From positions 2,637,203 through 2,701,202 of the forward strand of contig NZ_CM011002.1 of assembly GCF_000158095.2 (NCBI RefSeq): a stretch of 64,000 nucleotides of DNA. The letters are read 5' to 3'. Origin of the DNA: Roseibium alexandrii DFL-11 (GTDB lineage: Bacteria; Pseudomonadota; Alphaproteobacteria; Rhizobiales; Stappiaceae). How positions within the stretch are numbered: the stretch's first letter is position 1; each line of letters starts with the position of its first letter. This document shows, piece after piece, positions 24,304 to 34,093 of this stretch. The notes under the pieces are model-generated. The model searched no databases. It was not told where the DNA came from and worked only from the letters and a program-made list of their open reading frames with translations. Position numbers and translations under genes: made by a program.

Positions 24304-27096
24304 TTAGAAGTGAATCGATTTCGGATCGAGCGGCTTCTGGCTTGGTGGCGCGAACTTGGTCAAGTTGATGCCTTCAACCGCTTCCTTGTACTCCTCCATG
24401 GTCGGCGTCCGGCCAAGGATTGCCGACAATACGACAACCGGTGTCGAGGCAAGCAGGGATTCACCCTTCTTGGTTTCGGAATCCGCAACCACACGGCCCT
24501 GGAACAAACGGGTGGATGTCGCCAGAACGGTATCTCCCTTGGCCGCCTTTTCCTGGTTGCCCATACAAAGGTTACAGCCGGGACGCTCAAGATACAGGAT
24601 GTTCTCGTACTCGGTCCGGGCTGCTGTCTTCGGCGCGTTGTCGTTGAACTCAAAACCGGAGTACTTCTGCAGAACGTCCCAGTCGCCCTCTTCCTTCAAC
24701 TCATCGATGATGTTGTAGGTCGGAGCCGCGACAACGAGCGGCGCCTTGAAGTCGACCTTGCCACGCATCTTTTCCAGGTTTTTCAGCATTTGCGCGACGA
24801 TCTTCATGTCGCCCTTGTGCACCATGCATGATCCGACGAAGCCCAGATCGACTTTCTTCTCACCATGGTAGAAGGAAACAGGGCGGATCGTATCATGCGT
24901 GTACCGCTTGGAAACATCCGCATTGTTGACGTCCGGATCGGCAATCATCGGTTCATCGATCTCATCCAGATCGACAACGACCTCTGCGAAGTATGTCGCA
25001 TCGGTATCCGGCGTCAGAGCCGGCTTTTCACCGGACCGGATTTCGGCAATGCGCTTGCTCGCCTTATCGATCAGGCCCTGAAGAACCTTGGCGTCGTTGT
25101 CCATGCCCTTGTCGATCATGGTCTGAATACGGCCTTTGGCGAGTTCCAGAGATCCGATCAGGGTTTCATCGTTGGAGATACAGATGGAGGCTTTTGCCTT
25201 CATTTCCGCAGTCCAGTCGGTGAAGGTGAAGGCTTGGTCTGCAAGCAGCGTGCCGATGTGCACCTCAATGATACGGCCCTGGAAGACGTTGTCACCGTGC
25301 TGTTGCAGCATCTGAGCCTGGGTAGCATGCACGACATCGCGGAAATCCATGTGATCCTTCATGGAGCCCTTGAAGGTCACCTTCACGCTTTCCGGGATCG
25401 GCATGGACGCCTCACCGGTCGCAAGTGCCAGAGCCACGGTTCCAGAGTCAGCTCCAAAGGCAACGCCCTTGGACATGCGGGTGTGGCTGTCGCCGCCGAT
25501 GGTGATGTCCCAATCGTCGACAGTGATGTCGTTCAGCACCTTGTGAATGACGTCCGTCATCGGGTGGTAGACGTTCTTCGGATCACGGCCGGTGATCAGA
25601 CCAAACTTGTGCATGAATGACATCAAGCGCGGCGTGTTGGCCTGAGCCTTCAGATCCCAAACAGATGCGGTGTGACAGCCGGACTGATACGCACCGTCTA
25701 CGAGCGGGGAAATCACCGTTGCGGCCATGGCTTCCAGTTCCTGGGAAGTCATCAGACCAGTGGTGTCCTGCGAGCCGACAATGTTAACCCGAACGCGGAC
25801 ATCTGAGCCGGCATGAAGAACTTTGCCCGGAGTCGAGCCGACTGCGTTCTTGTTGAAGATCTTTTCAACGGCAGTCAGGCCCTGGCCTTCATGAGACACT
25901 TCCTTGGACGGTGCAAAGACCGGCGGTGTTTCGATGCCGAGCGTTTCCGCGGCCAGTGTCTGCAGCTTCTTGCCAAAAACGATGGCATAAGAACCACCGG
26001 CCTTCATGAACTCCATCTTTTGCGGAGTGAACGAAGAAGACATGTCGACCAGCTCTTCGTCGCCAGCCTCATTGAAAAGTTTTTGCTTCTTCGTGTTGAT
26101 GGTCAGCACTGTGCCGGTCTCGACAGAGTACTTCTGCTCCAGAACCGGATTGCCATCGTTGTTAAGGATCGGGTTGCCGTCCGTATCGAGTTTTTTGACC
26201 CAGTTTTTCAGGTCGACACCGATACCACCGGTCACCCCAACCGTCGTCAGAAAGATTGGCGAAATGCCATTGGTGCCGGCAACAATCGGAGCAAAGTTGA
26301 CGAACGGCACATAGGGGCTGGCCTGTTTGCCGGTCCAAAGTGCCACGTTGTTGACGCCGGACATGCGGGACGAGCCCACACCCATGGTGCCTTTTTCGGC
26401 AATCAGCATCACGCGCTTGCCCGGATGCTGCAGCTTCAGCGCTTCGATTTCCTTCTGCGCCTTCTCTGAAATCATGCACTTGCCGTGCAGTTCACGGTCG
26501 GCACGCGAGTGCGCCTGGTTGCCCGGTGACAGCAAATCTGTGGAGATGTCGCCTTCGGCGGCGATGAAGGTTACGACCTTGATTTCTTCGTCGAGGTCAG
26601 AAAGCTTTGTGAAGAAATCGGCCCGCGCATAGCTTTCCAGGATGTCCTTGGCAATGTCGTTGCCGGCCTCATAGGCTTCCTTCAAGCGATCGGTATCTGC
26701 ATCGTATAGGAATACCTGGGTCTTCAGGACTTCAGCAGCGTCCTTCGCGATTGCCTCATCATTGCCAAGAGCGAGATCCAGTAGGACCTCAACGGACGGG
26801 CCGCCCTTCATGTGCGACAACAGCTCGAATGCAAAGGCCGGTGTGATTTCCTCAACCACGGACTGGCCGAGGATAATGTCTTTCAGGAACTTTGCTTTTT
26901 CACCCGCGGCGCTCGTCGTGCCCGGCAAAGTGTTGTAGATGAAAAACTTGAGCGAGTCGGCACGGTGTTCGTTGCCAGCGTCCTTGATCTGAGCGATCAG
27001 CTCGGCAACCAGAGCCGCCTCTTCGATCGGCTTGGGGTGCAGCCCCTGCTCTTTGCGCGTTTCGATCTCGGCGAGATAATCAGTATAGAGACTCAT
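24304..27096 (-). CDS. acnB: Bifunctional aconitate hydratase 2 / 2-methylisocitrate dehydratase
   Basis: A 930-residue AcnB-type aconitase, somewhat longer than E. coli AcnB (865). An N-terminal HEAT-like domain is followed by the swivel domain and the 4Fe-4S catalytic core. The core has SGCHTASVWD, SCMVHKGD and the C-terminal CNLCMGNQ cysteine pair. It interconverts citrate and isocitrate in the TCA cycle. The open frame extends to 27267, but the ATG at 27096 begins the typical MSLYTDYLAEIETRK N-terminus. Direct repeats about 100 bp upstream may be an operator. Confidence 0.96.
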   Translation of the reverse strand: MSLYTDYLAEIETRKEQGLHPKPIEEAALVAELIAQIKDAGNEHRADSLKFFIYNTLPGTTSAAGEKAKFLKDIILGQSVVEEITPAFAFELLSHMKGGPSVEVLLDLALGNDEAIAKDAAEVLKTQVFLYDADTDRLKEAYEAGNDIAKDILESYARADFFTKLSDLDEEIKVVTFIAAEGDISTDLLSPGNQAHSRADRELHGKCMISEKAQKEIEALKLQHPGKRVMLIAEKGTMGVGSSRMSGVNNVALWTGKQASPYVPFVNFAPIVAGTNGISPIFLTTVGVTGGIGVDLKNWVKKLDTDGNPILNNDGNPVLEQKYSVETGTVLTINTKKQKLFNEAGDEELVDMSSSFTPQKMEFMKAGGSYAIVFGKKLQTLAAETLGIETPPVFAPSKEVSHEGQGLTAVEKIFNKNAVGSTPGKVLHAGSDVRVRVNIVGSQDTTGLMTSQELEAMAATVISPLVDGAYQSGCHTASVWDLKAQANTPRLMSFMHKFGLITGRDPKNVYHPMTDVIHKVLNDITVDDWDITIGGDSHTRMSKGVAFGADSGTVALALATGEASMPIPESVKVTFKGSMKDHMDFRDVVHATQAQMLQQHGDNVFQGRIIEVHIGTLLADQAFTFTDWTAEMKAKASICISNDETLIGSLELAKGRIQTMIDKGMDNDAKVLQGLIDKASKRIAEIRSGEKPALTPDTDATYFAEVVVDLDEIDEPMIADPDVNNADVSKRYTHDTIRPVSFYHGEKKVDLGFVGSCMVHKGDMKIVAQMLKNLEKMRGKVDFKAPLVVAAPTYNIIDELKEEGDWDVLQKYSGFEFNDNAPKTAARTEYENILYLERPGCNLCMGNQEKAAKGDTVLATSTRLFQGRVVADSETKKGESLLASTPVVVLSAILGRTPTMEEYKEAVEGINLTKFAPPSQKPLDPKSIHF

Positions 27097-27708
27097 AAGG
27101 ACCCCGGCGTCTTGAAGTTGGATATCGCTTAGTCGCCGGGTCGCACAATTGCTGGCTCGCCGGGTAAGCTCGCTGCGCACTACATAATTCAGTATACAAT
27201 GGTATGCAATATTGTTCGCTGAATTAATTGCGGTTCGATTGCTTCTTAACCGCACACCACTGAGCAAGTCTTAATGGGCCCTCGAAATCATGCGCCTACC
27301 GCGTGATGCTTTCAGGTGCGGCGCCCAATTCCTGCAATCCTCGAAGCCTTTCTAAACTAGCATTTTTTCATGGCCAACGGAATGAAACCCGTTCCGAAGG
27401 GTTGTTCCAGTAGGGCGTGCATAAATCTGGGTGCGGTGGACTCCAGACTGGGGGACGAGCGGTATGTTGCTCCGTACCGGAGACCATTTCCTTGCGTTTT
27501 TTCTCGCAAGGCCACGACACAAACCAGCGACACCATCCAGCTTGCAGCCCGGCGCTGCGGTCGCCGTTTACTCATGCGATCCACGTCCGCTCACCTCACC
27601 ATTCCAAAGCAACAGCACTTCATCGCATTCGACCAAACGCCGCGTGCACTGGCGTTTTGGCGATACCGCACGTTCCGTCCCATCCAACAATAAAATCAGG
27701 AGCCTGAG
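27097..27708. other. acnB-peroxidase divergent intergenic region
   Basis: 612 bp without a supportable gene. It holds the 9-bp direct repeats GTATACAAT (27192-27200) and GTATGCAAT (27202-27210) inside a larger inverted repeat AATTCAG/CTGAATT (27186-27225), in the acnB promoter side. A CCTTGCG/CGCAAGG hairpin with a T-rich loop lies at 27491-27512. The purine-rich AGGAG before 27709 is the peroxidase ribosome binding site. Confidence 0.7.
27186..27225. promoter_or_regulatory. Candidate operator upstream of acnB
   Basis: Two 9-bp direct repeats with 10-bp period (GTATACAAT, GTATGCAAT) are enclosed by the arms AATTCAG and CTGAATT. They lie 90-130 bp before the acnB start. A repeat spaced by one helical turn is typical of a protein binding site; the regulator is unknown. 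Confidence 0.4.
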
Positions 27709-29778
27709 ATGCCTCGGTCCAGTCAAGATCAACGCCGCGATCAGCAAAATCCGGATCAACCCCAAAACCAGCAAAGCGCGTCGAACACTTTGGCTCAGAT
27801 TCAGGCAAACCTTGTCGCGGCTCTTGAAACCCGGTCCATTGACGGATCCTCCAGTCATGAGACCAATATCGACTGGGGATCTGCCGGCCAGCAAATGCTG
27901 CGCCTGACAGATGCGAACTACACAGACGGCATCGGCTCTATCGCAACAGACCTTCCCAACGCCCGAGCGGTCAGTAATGCGGTTGCGCAGCAAACGGAAG
28001 ACGAACCCAATTCCTTTGGCCTAAGTGACATGTTCTGGGTCTGGGGCCAATTCATCGATCATGACATCACACTCACCGGAAGCGAGGGATTTGAATTCGC
28101 GCCGATTGTTGTACCTGCTGGCGACAGCGACTTTGACCCGACCGGAACCGGTGAAGCGATCATACCGTTTACACGCGCGGGATTTGATGATGTAACCGGA
28201 GCCACGTCCGCACGGCAATACAGCAACGAAATCACCACATTTATCGATGCCTCCATGGTCTACGGATCAGATGCCGAAACTGCCGCCGCGCTGCGCGGGG
28301 ACGGTGGAACGTTGCGCCTTACGGACAACGATCTCCTCATTGAACCGGAAACAGGTGGCGTGTTGGCCGGCGAGGTGCGCGCAGCGGAAAATGTCGCTCT
28401 GACATCCATGCACACTCTGTTTGCCCGCGAGCATAACCTCTGGGTGGACCGGCTGGCCCGCCAGGACCCAAGCATGAATTCAGATGAGCTTTACGATGCC
28501 GCACGCATCATCATTGAAGCTGAAATCCAGGCAATCACCTATAACGAGTTTTTGCCGCTCCTCTTGGGAGAGAATGCCATCACGGACTACGCCGGGTATA
28601 ATCCAGATATCAATCCTGGCATTTCGGTCGAATTTGCAACTGCGGCTTTCCGCTTTGGCCACAGCCTCTTGTCATCCAGCATTCAAAGGTTGGACCGGGA
28701 TGGCGATACCATTGCCGCCGGAGATCTCTCTTTGAGTGAAGCGTTTTTCAACCCGTCGGAGATCGCAGAGAATGGAGGCATCGATCCCCTTCTGCGCGGA
28801 CTTGCAGATGGCATGGCGCAAGAGTTGGACACACACATCGTCGAGGATGTGCGGTCCTTCCTGTTTGGCGCTCCAGGCTCTGGCGGCCTGGACCTGGCCG
28901 CCCTGAACATCGAACGCGGCCGGGATCTTGGGGTCGCCAGCTACAACGACCTGCGCGAGGCTCTTGGCTTGCAACGCGCAGCAAACTTCTCGGATATAAC
29001 GTCAGATGCCACATTGGCCGCACAACTGGCCAGCATTTACGGATCCGTCGATCAAGTCGATGCCTGGATCGGCGGACTTGCAGAGGACCCTTCGGGCAGC
29101 GGGATTGTTGGAGAGTTGTTCGCCACGATCCTCCTTGATCAGTTTTTGCGGTTGCGCGACGGCGACCCTTTCTGGAGCCAGGGCCTAGATCTTCCTCAGG
29201 CTCAGATTGACGCTCTGTGGTCCACCACGCTGGCCGACGTGATCGAACGCAACACGGACATCCGCTCCATTCAGGACAACGTGATGCTCGCTCACGACCG
29301 CCTCGGCGGAACCAATCGCGATGATGCTCTGGTCGGTTCGGAAGAGAGAGACCTGATCCTGGGCAATCGCGGCAACGACGTTCTGGACGGCGCCGGCGGA
29401 GACGATCAACTGGAGGGACAGGACGGAAACGATGTCCTGTTCGGCCAGGCCGGAAACGACATTCTTTATGGCGGCGATGGCAATGATGTGCTGGTCGGCG
29501 GCACGGGCAACGACACCCTCGATGGCGGGCGCGGCAGTGACGCCTTTGTTTTTGACGGAGCTTTCGGATCAGACACTGTGACCGATTTCAGCACCAGTAA
29601 CCGCAACGGTGACATCCTTCAGATCGGGGTCGCAGGTTTCTCGTCATCTGCCGAAATCCTGGCGCTCGCCGCGGACACCGACGCCGGGGCCGTTCTCAGT
29701 TTCTCAGACAACCTGTCGATCACCCTGCTGGGCGTTTCCGTTTCGCAGTTGGACGCATCGGATATTCAGATCATCTGA
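27709..29778 (+). CDS. Animal-type haem peroxidase with RTX calcium-binding repeats
   Basis: A 689-residue protein of the peroxidase-cyclooxygenase superfamily. The Q-rich N-terminus has no Sec signal. The distal His is His118 in [10 protein letters not shown], the catalytic Arg is Arg240 in FAREHN, and the proximal His is His318 in FRFGHSLL. After about residue 540 come GG-x-G-x-D RTX nonapeptide repeats. These features indicate a type I secreted, Ca2+-stabilised extracellular peroxidase (a peroxicalcin-like type), possibly oxidising halides or thiocyanate. No type I secretion genes are nearby. AGGAG precedes the ATG. Substrate cannot be told from sequence. Confidence 0.92.
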   Translation: MPRSSQDQRRDQQNPDQPQNQQSASNTLAQIQANLVAALETRSIDGSSSHETNIDWGSAGQQMLRLTDANYTDGIGSIATDLPNARAVSNAVAQQTEDEPNSFGLSDMFWVWGQFIDHDITLTGSEGFEFAPIVVPAGDSDFDPTGTGEAIIPFTRAGFDDVTGATSARQYSNEITTFIDASMVYGSDAETAAALRGDGGTLRLTDNDLLIEPETGGVLAGEVRAAENVALTSMHTLFAREHNLWVDRLARQDPSMNSDELYDAARIIIEAEIQAITYNEFLPLLLGENAITDYAGYNPDINPGISVEFATAAFRFGHSLLSSSIQRLDRDGDTIAAGDLSLSEAFFNPSEIAENGGIDPLLRGLADGMAQELDTHIVEDVRSFLFGAPGSGGLDLAALNIERGRDLGVASYNDLREALGLQRAANFSDITSDATLAAQLASIYGSVDQVDAWIGGLAEDPSGSGIVGELFATILLDQFLRLRDGDPFWSQGLDLPQAQIDALWSTTLADVIERNTDIRSIQDNVMLAHDRLGGTNRDDALVGSEERDLILGNRGNDVLDGAGGDDQLEGQDGNDVLFGQAGNDILYGGDGNDVLVGGTGNDTLDGGRGSDAFVFDGAFGSDTVTDFSTSNRNGDILQIGVAGFSSSAEILALAADTDAGAVLSFSDNLSITLLGVSVSQLDASDIQII
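29341..29541 (+). repeat. RTX nonapeptide repeat block in the peroxidase gene
   Basis: Encodes about seven imperfect copies of the GG-x-G-(N/D)-D-x-L type (for example [18 protein letters not shown]). They form a calcium-bound parallel beta-roll in known RTX proteins and accompany a C-terminal type I secretion signal. Confidence 0.9.
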
Positions 29779-29837
29779 TTACAAAGAACTGAAGGACGTC
29801 TTGCTGCGATCGGATCGACGAAGAGAACCGGCAGCCG

Positions 29838-30719
29838 TTAAAGCAGGCTGTCGGGGATTTTCTGTTCCGCGGCCGTATTCGCCCGCCGGAAGATCAGCGT
29901 CACCAAAGTCGACGTGATCACAATGAACAGGGAATAGAGCGCCGCCACGGCCATGATCCCTTGTTGTTCGTCGCTTGGAAAGGTTAGGGCAATGATGGCA
30001 ACAGCAAGCGGTCCATTCTGAATGCCGGTCTCCAAGGCGATGGTCCGTACATTGCGCGGATGAAGTTTTAAGGACCGGGCGAAAAGATAACCAACCAAAA
30101 TCCCGAAGACGCCGAGCATGATCGCCGCGAAATAGGTTGCCGGCGTGGTTGTCAGAAGGAATTGCCAGTTCCGCGGGATCCAGGAGATCGCGATAAAGGC
30201 GATGAAGAACAAGGCCAAGGCCGATCCGAAGAACTCTGTTACTGCTCCGATATTCGCACTGATTTTCCGCAATCCCATACCGATCGCGACCGGGACCAAC
30301 AGGATCACCAGGGTTGCGATGATATTTTCCCGAGGGATTTCGAGATCCAGCGCCGTTGCGTAGATCACAAGGACAATCGGAATGAGGATTACGCCAAATA
30401 CGGTCGAGGTCACCGTCATGAGTACCGACAGTGCCAGATTGCCTTTGGAGAAATAGGCAAAAATGTTCGAAGTCGTGCCGCCCGGCATGCAGGACATGAT
30501 CAAGAGCCCGATAGCAATCGGCTCGGGCAAAGCCAAAGCCAGTGTCATCAGGAAGCCGATGAACGGCATGAAGCCATATTGCGAGACGACGCCAACGGCG
30601 AGACCATAGGGCCGGCGCAGTGCCAAATAAAAGTCGCGCGGGGTCAGGGACGCGCCCATTCCAAGCATGATGACAAAGATCATGGCCGCCAGAAGCGCCT
30701 GTTCAAATGGTCCGACCAT
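29838..30719 (-). CDS. BASS-family (bile acid:Na+ symporter-like) transporter
   Basis: A 293-residue membrane protein with about nine or ten helices. It has the family features ASLTPRDF after the first helix, the conserved SCMPGGTTSNIFAYFSKGN segment near residue 77, and ALETGIQNGPLAVAI near residue 232. BASS proteins move organic anions (bile acids, 2-oxo acids, pantoate) with sodium. It begins 6 bases after the stop of the acyl-CoA ligase, so the pair is likely one transcript: import plus CoA activation of a carboxylic acid. Confidence 0.9.
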   Translation of the reverse strand: MVGPFEQALLAAMIFVIMLGMGASLTPRDFYLALRRPYGLAVGVVSQYGFMPFIGFLMTLALALPEPIAIGLLIMSCMPGGTTSNIFAYFSKGNLALSVLMTVTSTVFGVILIPIVLVIYATALDLEIPRENIIATLVILLVPVAIGMGLRKISANIGAVTEFFGSALALFFIAFIAISWIPRNWQFLLTTTPATYFAAIMLGVFGILVGYLFARSLKLHPRNVRTIALETGIQNGPLAVAIIALTFPSDEQQGIMAVAALYSLFIVITSTLVTLIFRRANTAAEQKIPDSLL

Positions 30720-30725
30720 GTAATG

Positions 30726-32441
30726 TTACTCCGCCGCCTGCTGGTCTTCTGCGCGCAGGTCTTTTCTGAGGATCTTGCCAACGTTTGATTTGGGCAGGTC
30801 GTCCCGGATCTCAACCCGTTTGGGCACCTTGTAAGCCGTCAGGTGTTCCTTGCAATGGGCCCGGATCGCCTCTTTGGTCAGGCTCTTGTCATTCAGAACA
30901 ACATACGCCTTCACCGCCTCTCCAGTGGTGTCATCGGGAACGCCAATTACGGCAGCTTCAAAGATGCCCGGATGCAAGGCAAGACAGTCTTCGATCTCGT
31001 TCGGGTAAACATTGAAGCCCGACACGACAATCATGTCCTTCTTCCGGTCAACGATATAGAAGTACCCGTCCGTCTCCATCACGCCGATATCACCGGTGAG
31101 AAACCAACCATCCCGCATGACGATCGCGGTCTCCTCCGGCTTGTTCCAATATCCAGACATGACCTGTGGGCCTTTTGCCGCGATTTCTCCGCGCTCGCCC
31201 TGCGGCACCGGATTGCCGTCATCGTCCACACACCGCAACAAGGTAGACGGCAACGGTATCCCGATTGAACCGTCCCGCGTCTTGCCGATCGGGTTGAAAC
31301 TGAGAACAGGTGAAGTTTCGGTCAGCCCGTAGCCTTGCAAAACGGGCCGGCCTGTCACGTCCTCCCATCTGCGCGCAACATCTGCCTGCAAAGCCATGCC
31401 GCCGGCCGAGGAAAACTTCAGATATTTTGGCGGGCTGTCGAGAAACCATGTTTCGTTGCACAGACCGTTGAACAAGGTGTTCACCCCGCTCATCCAGGTA
31501 ATCTTGTAGTTCTCAAACGCGCGTTTGAGATTGGTTAGCGGCCGGGGATTCGGGATCAAAATGTTCCGCGAGCCAATCCAATAGAAGGCAAGCAAATTCA
31601 GCGTGAACGCAAAAATATGATAGAGCGGAAGTGCAGTAAGTGCGACCTCCTCACCTCGTTGCACCGCCGGACACATCTCCAGCGATTGCTCCATGTTCAT
31701 AAGCAGGTTCTTATGGGAGAGCATCGCGCCCTTCGCAACACCCGTCGTCCCGCCAGTATATTGCAAGCAGGCCACATCGTCCGGTTCGACGGACTGGTGA
31801 TAGGCATCAACTTCGACATGGTCGCGGGTTTTGTGTTCCCGCCCCGCGGCGAGCGCTTCAGGAAAGCGGATGTGCGGGACTTCGATCGGTTTGACCGACC
31901 GGTCCCAGTATTTTTGCACCAACCCAATGATGCCGCGCGGCAATGAGGGTAAGAACTCCGCAACCCGCGTGACGATGATGTTGGGGATCGGGTGCCCTTT
32001 TGTTGCAGCCGGGATCTTGTCGGCAAACATGTCGACAATCACCAGCGCATGCGGTTCCGCATCCTGAAACTGGCGCGCCATCTCTTCTGCTGTGTAGAGC
32101 GGGTTGACGTTAACCAGGACACAGCCGGCCTTGAAGACACCAAAGGCGGCAATTGGAAACGAAAGGCCATTCGGCATTTGCAATGCCACGCGGTCGCCCT
32201 GCGCAAGTCCCGCCAACTCCCGGAGATAGACCGCAAAGGCGTCTGACATTTCATCGACCTGCTCGAAGGTCAAAGTGCCGTTCATGCCATTGTGCATGCA
32301 GGTCGTGAAGGCCGGGGCGGACTTGTAAGTGTCTGCTGCAGACCGGATCAAATCACTGATCGTGCGGTAGGATGCCGCCTCTATGTCGGACCGTACATTA
32401 GGTCCATAAAACGCGGTCCACGGACGATCGCTTGATGTCAT
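30726..32441 (-). CDS. fadD: Long-chain acyl-CoA synthetase (FadD type)
   Basis: A 571-residue ANL-superfamily AMP-forming ligase. The P-loop is YTGGTTGVAKGA, the core motif is GYGLTETSPVL, the hinge lies around DRKKDMI, and the catalytic lysine is in PKSNVGKILRK near the C-terminus. It activates carboxylic acids, probably fatty acids, to CoA thioesters at the inner membrane. It is in an operon with the BASS transporter. A 290-bp upstream region separates it from puuD and holds a TetR-like palindrome. Confidence 0.9.
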   Translation of the reverse strand: MTSSDRPWTAFYGPNVRSDIEAASYRTISDLIRSAADTYKSAPAFTTCMHNGMNGTLTFEQVDEMSDAFAVYLRELAGLAQGDRVALQMPNGLSFPIAAFGVFKAGCVLVNVNPLYTAEEMARQFQDAEPHALVIVDMFADKIPAATKGHPIPNIIVTRVAEFLPSLPRGIIGLVQKYWDRSVKPIEVPHIRFPEALAAGREHKTRDHVEVDAYHQSVEPDDVACLQYTGGTTGVAKGAMLSHKNLLMNMEQSLEMCPAVQRGEEVALTALPLYHIFAFTLNLLAFYWIGSRNILIPNPRPLTNLKRAFENYKITWMSGVNTLFNGLCNETWFLDSPPKYLKFSSAGGMALQADVARRWEDVTGRPVLQGYGLTETSPVLSFNPIGKTRDGSIGIPLPSTLLRCVDDDGNPVPQGERGEIAAKGPQVMSGYWNKPEETAIVMRDGWFLTGDIGVMETDGYFYIVDRKKDMIVVSGFNVYPNEIEDCLALHPGIFEAAVIGVPDDTTGEAVKAYVVLNDKSLTKEAIRAHCKEHLTAYKVPKRVEIRDDLPKSNVGKILRKDLRAEDQQAAE

Positions 32442-32715
32442 TGCTTCCCCCCGGCATCAACGGCCTGTTCCTCAAACAACCTTCAGTTGCCTCCTCAAGC
32501 AGTGAAGATTGTGCCTCAACCATAGATGCGGGACGGCCTTAGTAAAACCCCGTGACGCAAGGGCATAGGCAAAGTTTTTTATTGGGAAAATTGACGAATG
32601 ACACAAGTCTTCAATTGACAGACACGAACACTGAATACCGCCGCCCCCCGAATTAAAGCATTGGAGGCCGGCGCGTGCTGTTTAACAAGCGTTATATTTC
32701 ACGCATGAAAGAAAT

Positions 32716-32733
32716 TGACCGACCGGTCTGTCA
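32716..32733. promoter_or_regulatory. TetR-type palindrome between puuD and fadD
   Basis: TGACCGACCGGTCTGTCA is an 18-bp palindrome with one mismatch per half. It overlaps the puuD stop codon and lies 275-292 bp before fadD. GACCGACCGGTC-like sites are typical of TetR-family regulators; the target and regulator are unknown. Confidence 0.5.
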
Positions 32734-33990
32734 GCGCGCTCCAATCCAGAACGGCTGGTCTTTGGTGGCGTTCCGGTACCAAGCCACAATGGCGCGCCGT
32801 TCGCTCTCTTCCATATGAGACACATTGGCCGGCGGCATGGCGTTGGTCACACCGGCCTGCAAGTAAACCTGTTTGGCTGAGCGCACGACATCAGCTTCCG
32901 TCTCAAGAAGCACATCTTTCGGCGCCCAGTGGATCCCCTCGTAGAAGGGCTCCCGGGCATGGCACATGGCACAACGGCCCGGCACGATCGCCATGACCTG
33001 TTCAAACCCTTCGGCATTGGCAAAGATCCGTTCAGTCTTTGTCAGCGGCCGCGCTTCGGACGCTTCGTAGGTATCGTGCTGAAGAGGAGCCATCGACAAC
33101 CAGATAACCCCGAGGAACAGAAGCGCGGTCACCAACCAAGTCCAGGTCGGATTTCCGGTTCCGGCATGGTTGGAGTTGAAGTAGTGCCGGATGGTGACAC
33201 CCATCAGGAAGACAAGCGCTGCGATCACCCAGTTGTACTCCGAAGCAAAGGCCAGCGGGTAGTGATTGGACAACATCAGGAAGATGACTGGCAGGGTCAG
33301 GTAGTTGTTGTGCGTGGACCGCAGCTTGGCAATCTTGCCGTATTTCGGATCGGGCGTCCTACCCGCTTTCAGATCCGCAACGACGATCTTCTGGTTCGGA
33401 ATGATGATGAAGAACACATTCGCCGACATGATGGTCGCCGTAAAGGCACCCAGATGCAGCATGGTGGCCCGGCCGGTGAAGACCAGATTGTAGCCATATC
33501 CCATTACCACTAGGAGGGCGAACAGGAGCACCATCAGGAGGGTCGGATTGTCGCCGAGCTTCGACTTGCAGAGGAAGTCATAGACAAGCCAGCCGATCGA
33601 CAGGGACGCTGCGGAGATCAAGATGCCCTGCCAAAGCACAAGGTCCGCTTTTGCCGGGTCGATGAGATAGAGTTCGCCGCCGACCCAGTAGACCATCATC
33701 AAGAGGGCCGCGCCGGACAACCAGGTCGCATAACTCTCCCATTTGAACCAGATCAGATGTTCCGGCATGTTGGCGGGTGCAACCAGGTATTTCTGGATAT
33801 GGTAGAAGCCGCCGCCGTGGACCTGCCATTCTTCACCATGCGCGCCTACGGGCAAATGCGGCACTTTTTTAAGGCCCAGATCAAGCGCGATGAAGTAAAA
33901 CGACGAGCCGATCCAGGCGATCGCGGTGATGACATGAAGCCACCTGACGGCAAACATCAGCCAGTCCCAAATGATGGCGATATCCAGCAT
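32731..33990 (-). CDS. puuD: Membrane urate hydroxylase with cytochrome c domain
   Basis: A 419-residue protein with eight or nine membrane helices (DUF989-type urate oxidase domain, starting IWDWLMFAVRWLHVITAIAW) and a C-terminal cytochrome c domain with CAMCHARE near residue 345. PuuD oxidises urate to 5-hydroxyisourate and feeds electrons to the respiratory chain. It is divergent from the LysR gene and next to the other ureide genes, which fits purine catabolism. Confidence 0.94.
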   Translation of the reverse strand: MLDIAIIWDWLMFAVRWLHVITAIAWIGSSFYFIALDLGLKKVPHLPVGAHGEEWQVHGGGFYHIQKYLVAPANMPEHLIWFKWESYATWLSGAALLMMVYWVGGELYLIDPAKADLVLWQGILISAASLSIGWLVYDFLCKSKLGDNPTLLMVLLFALLVVMGYGYNLVFTGRATMLHLGAFTATIMSANVFFIIIPNQKIVVADLKAGRTPDPKYGKIAKLRSTHNNYLTLPVIFLMLSNHYPLAFASEYNWVIAALVFLMGVTIRHYFNSNHAGTGNPTWTWLVTALLFLGVIWLSMAPLQHDTYEASEARPLTKTERIFANAEGFEQVMAIVPGRCAMCHAREPFYEGIHWAPKDVLLETEADVVRSAKQVYLQAGVTNAMPPANVSHMEESERRAIVAWYRNATKDQPFWIGAR

Positions 33991-34014
33991 TCCAATCCCT
34001 CCAAAAACTTTGCC

Positions 34015-34034
34015 ATCAACCTAGTCGATCAACC
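34015..34034. promoter_or_regulatory. Direct repeat in the puuD-LysR divergent promoter
   Basis: ATCAACC occurs twice with 13-bp period (34015-34021, 34028-34034), in the 103-bp region between puuD and the LysR gene. It is a candidate LysR binding region; the sequence evidence is weak. Confidence 0.3.
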
Positions 34035-34093
34035 AATTTTCTGGTATCCCGACATAATCCAAGCAGTTTCAAAAAATCCGGAACAATCGCCAA

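Noticed and set aside
27097..27267. 57-codon N-terminal extension of acnB
   Set aside because: The extension is basic and not AcnB-like, and would overlap the repeat-bearing promoter; the ATG at 27096 begins the family N-terminus.
27491..27512. CCTTGCG/CGCAAGG hairpin with T-rich loop
   Set aside because: The T-run is in the loop and not after the stem, so it is not a terminator; no other role can be supported.
27357..27584. 75-codon minus-strand frame in the acnB-peroxidase spacer
   Set aside because: Low-complexity, no ribosome binding site, no family; left as intergenic.
32595..32626. TGACA-rich segment upstream of fadD resembling a PpsR site
   Set aside because: Spacing gives TGT-N12-TGT on minus, not TGT-N12-ACA.
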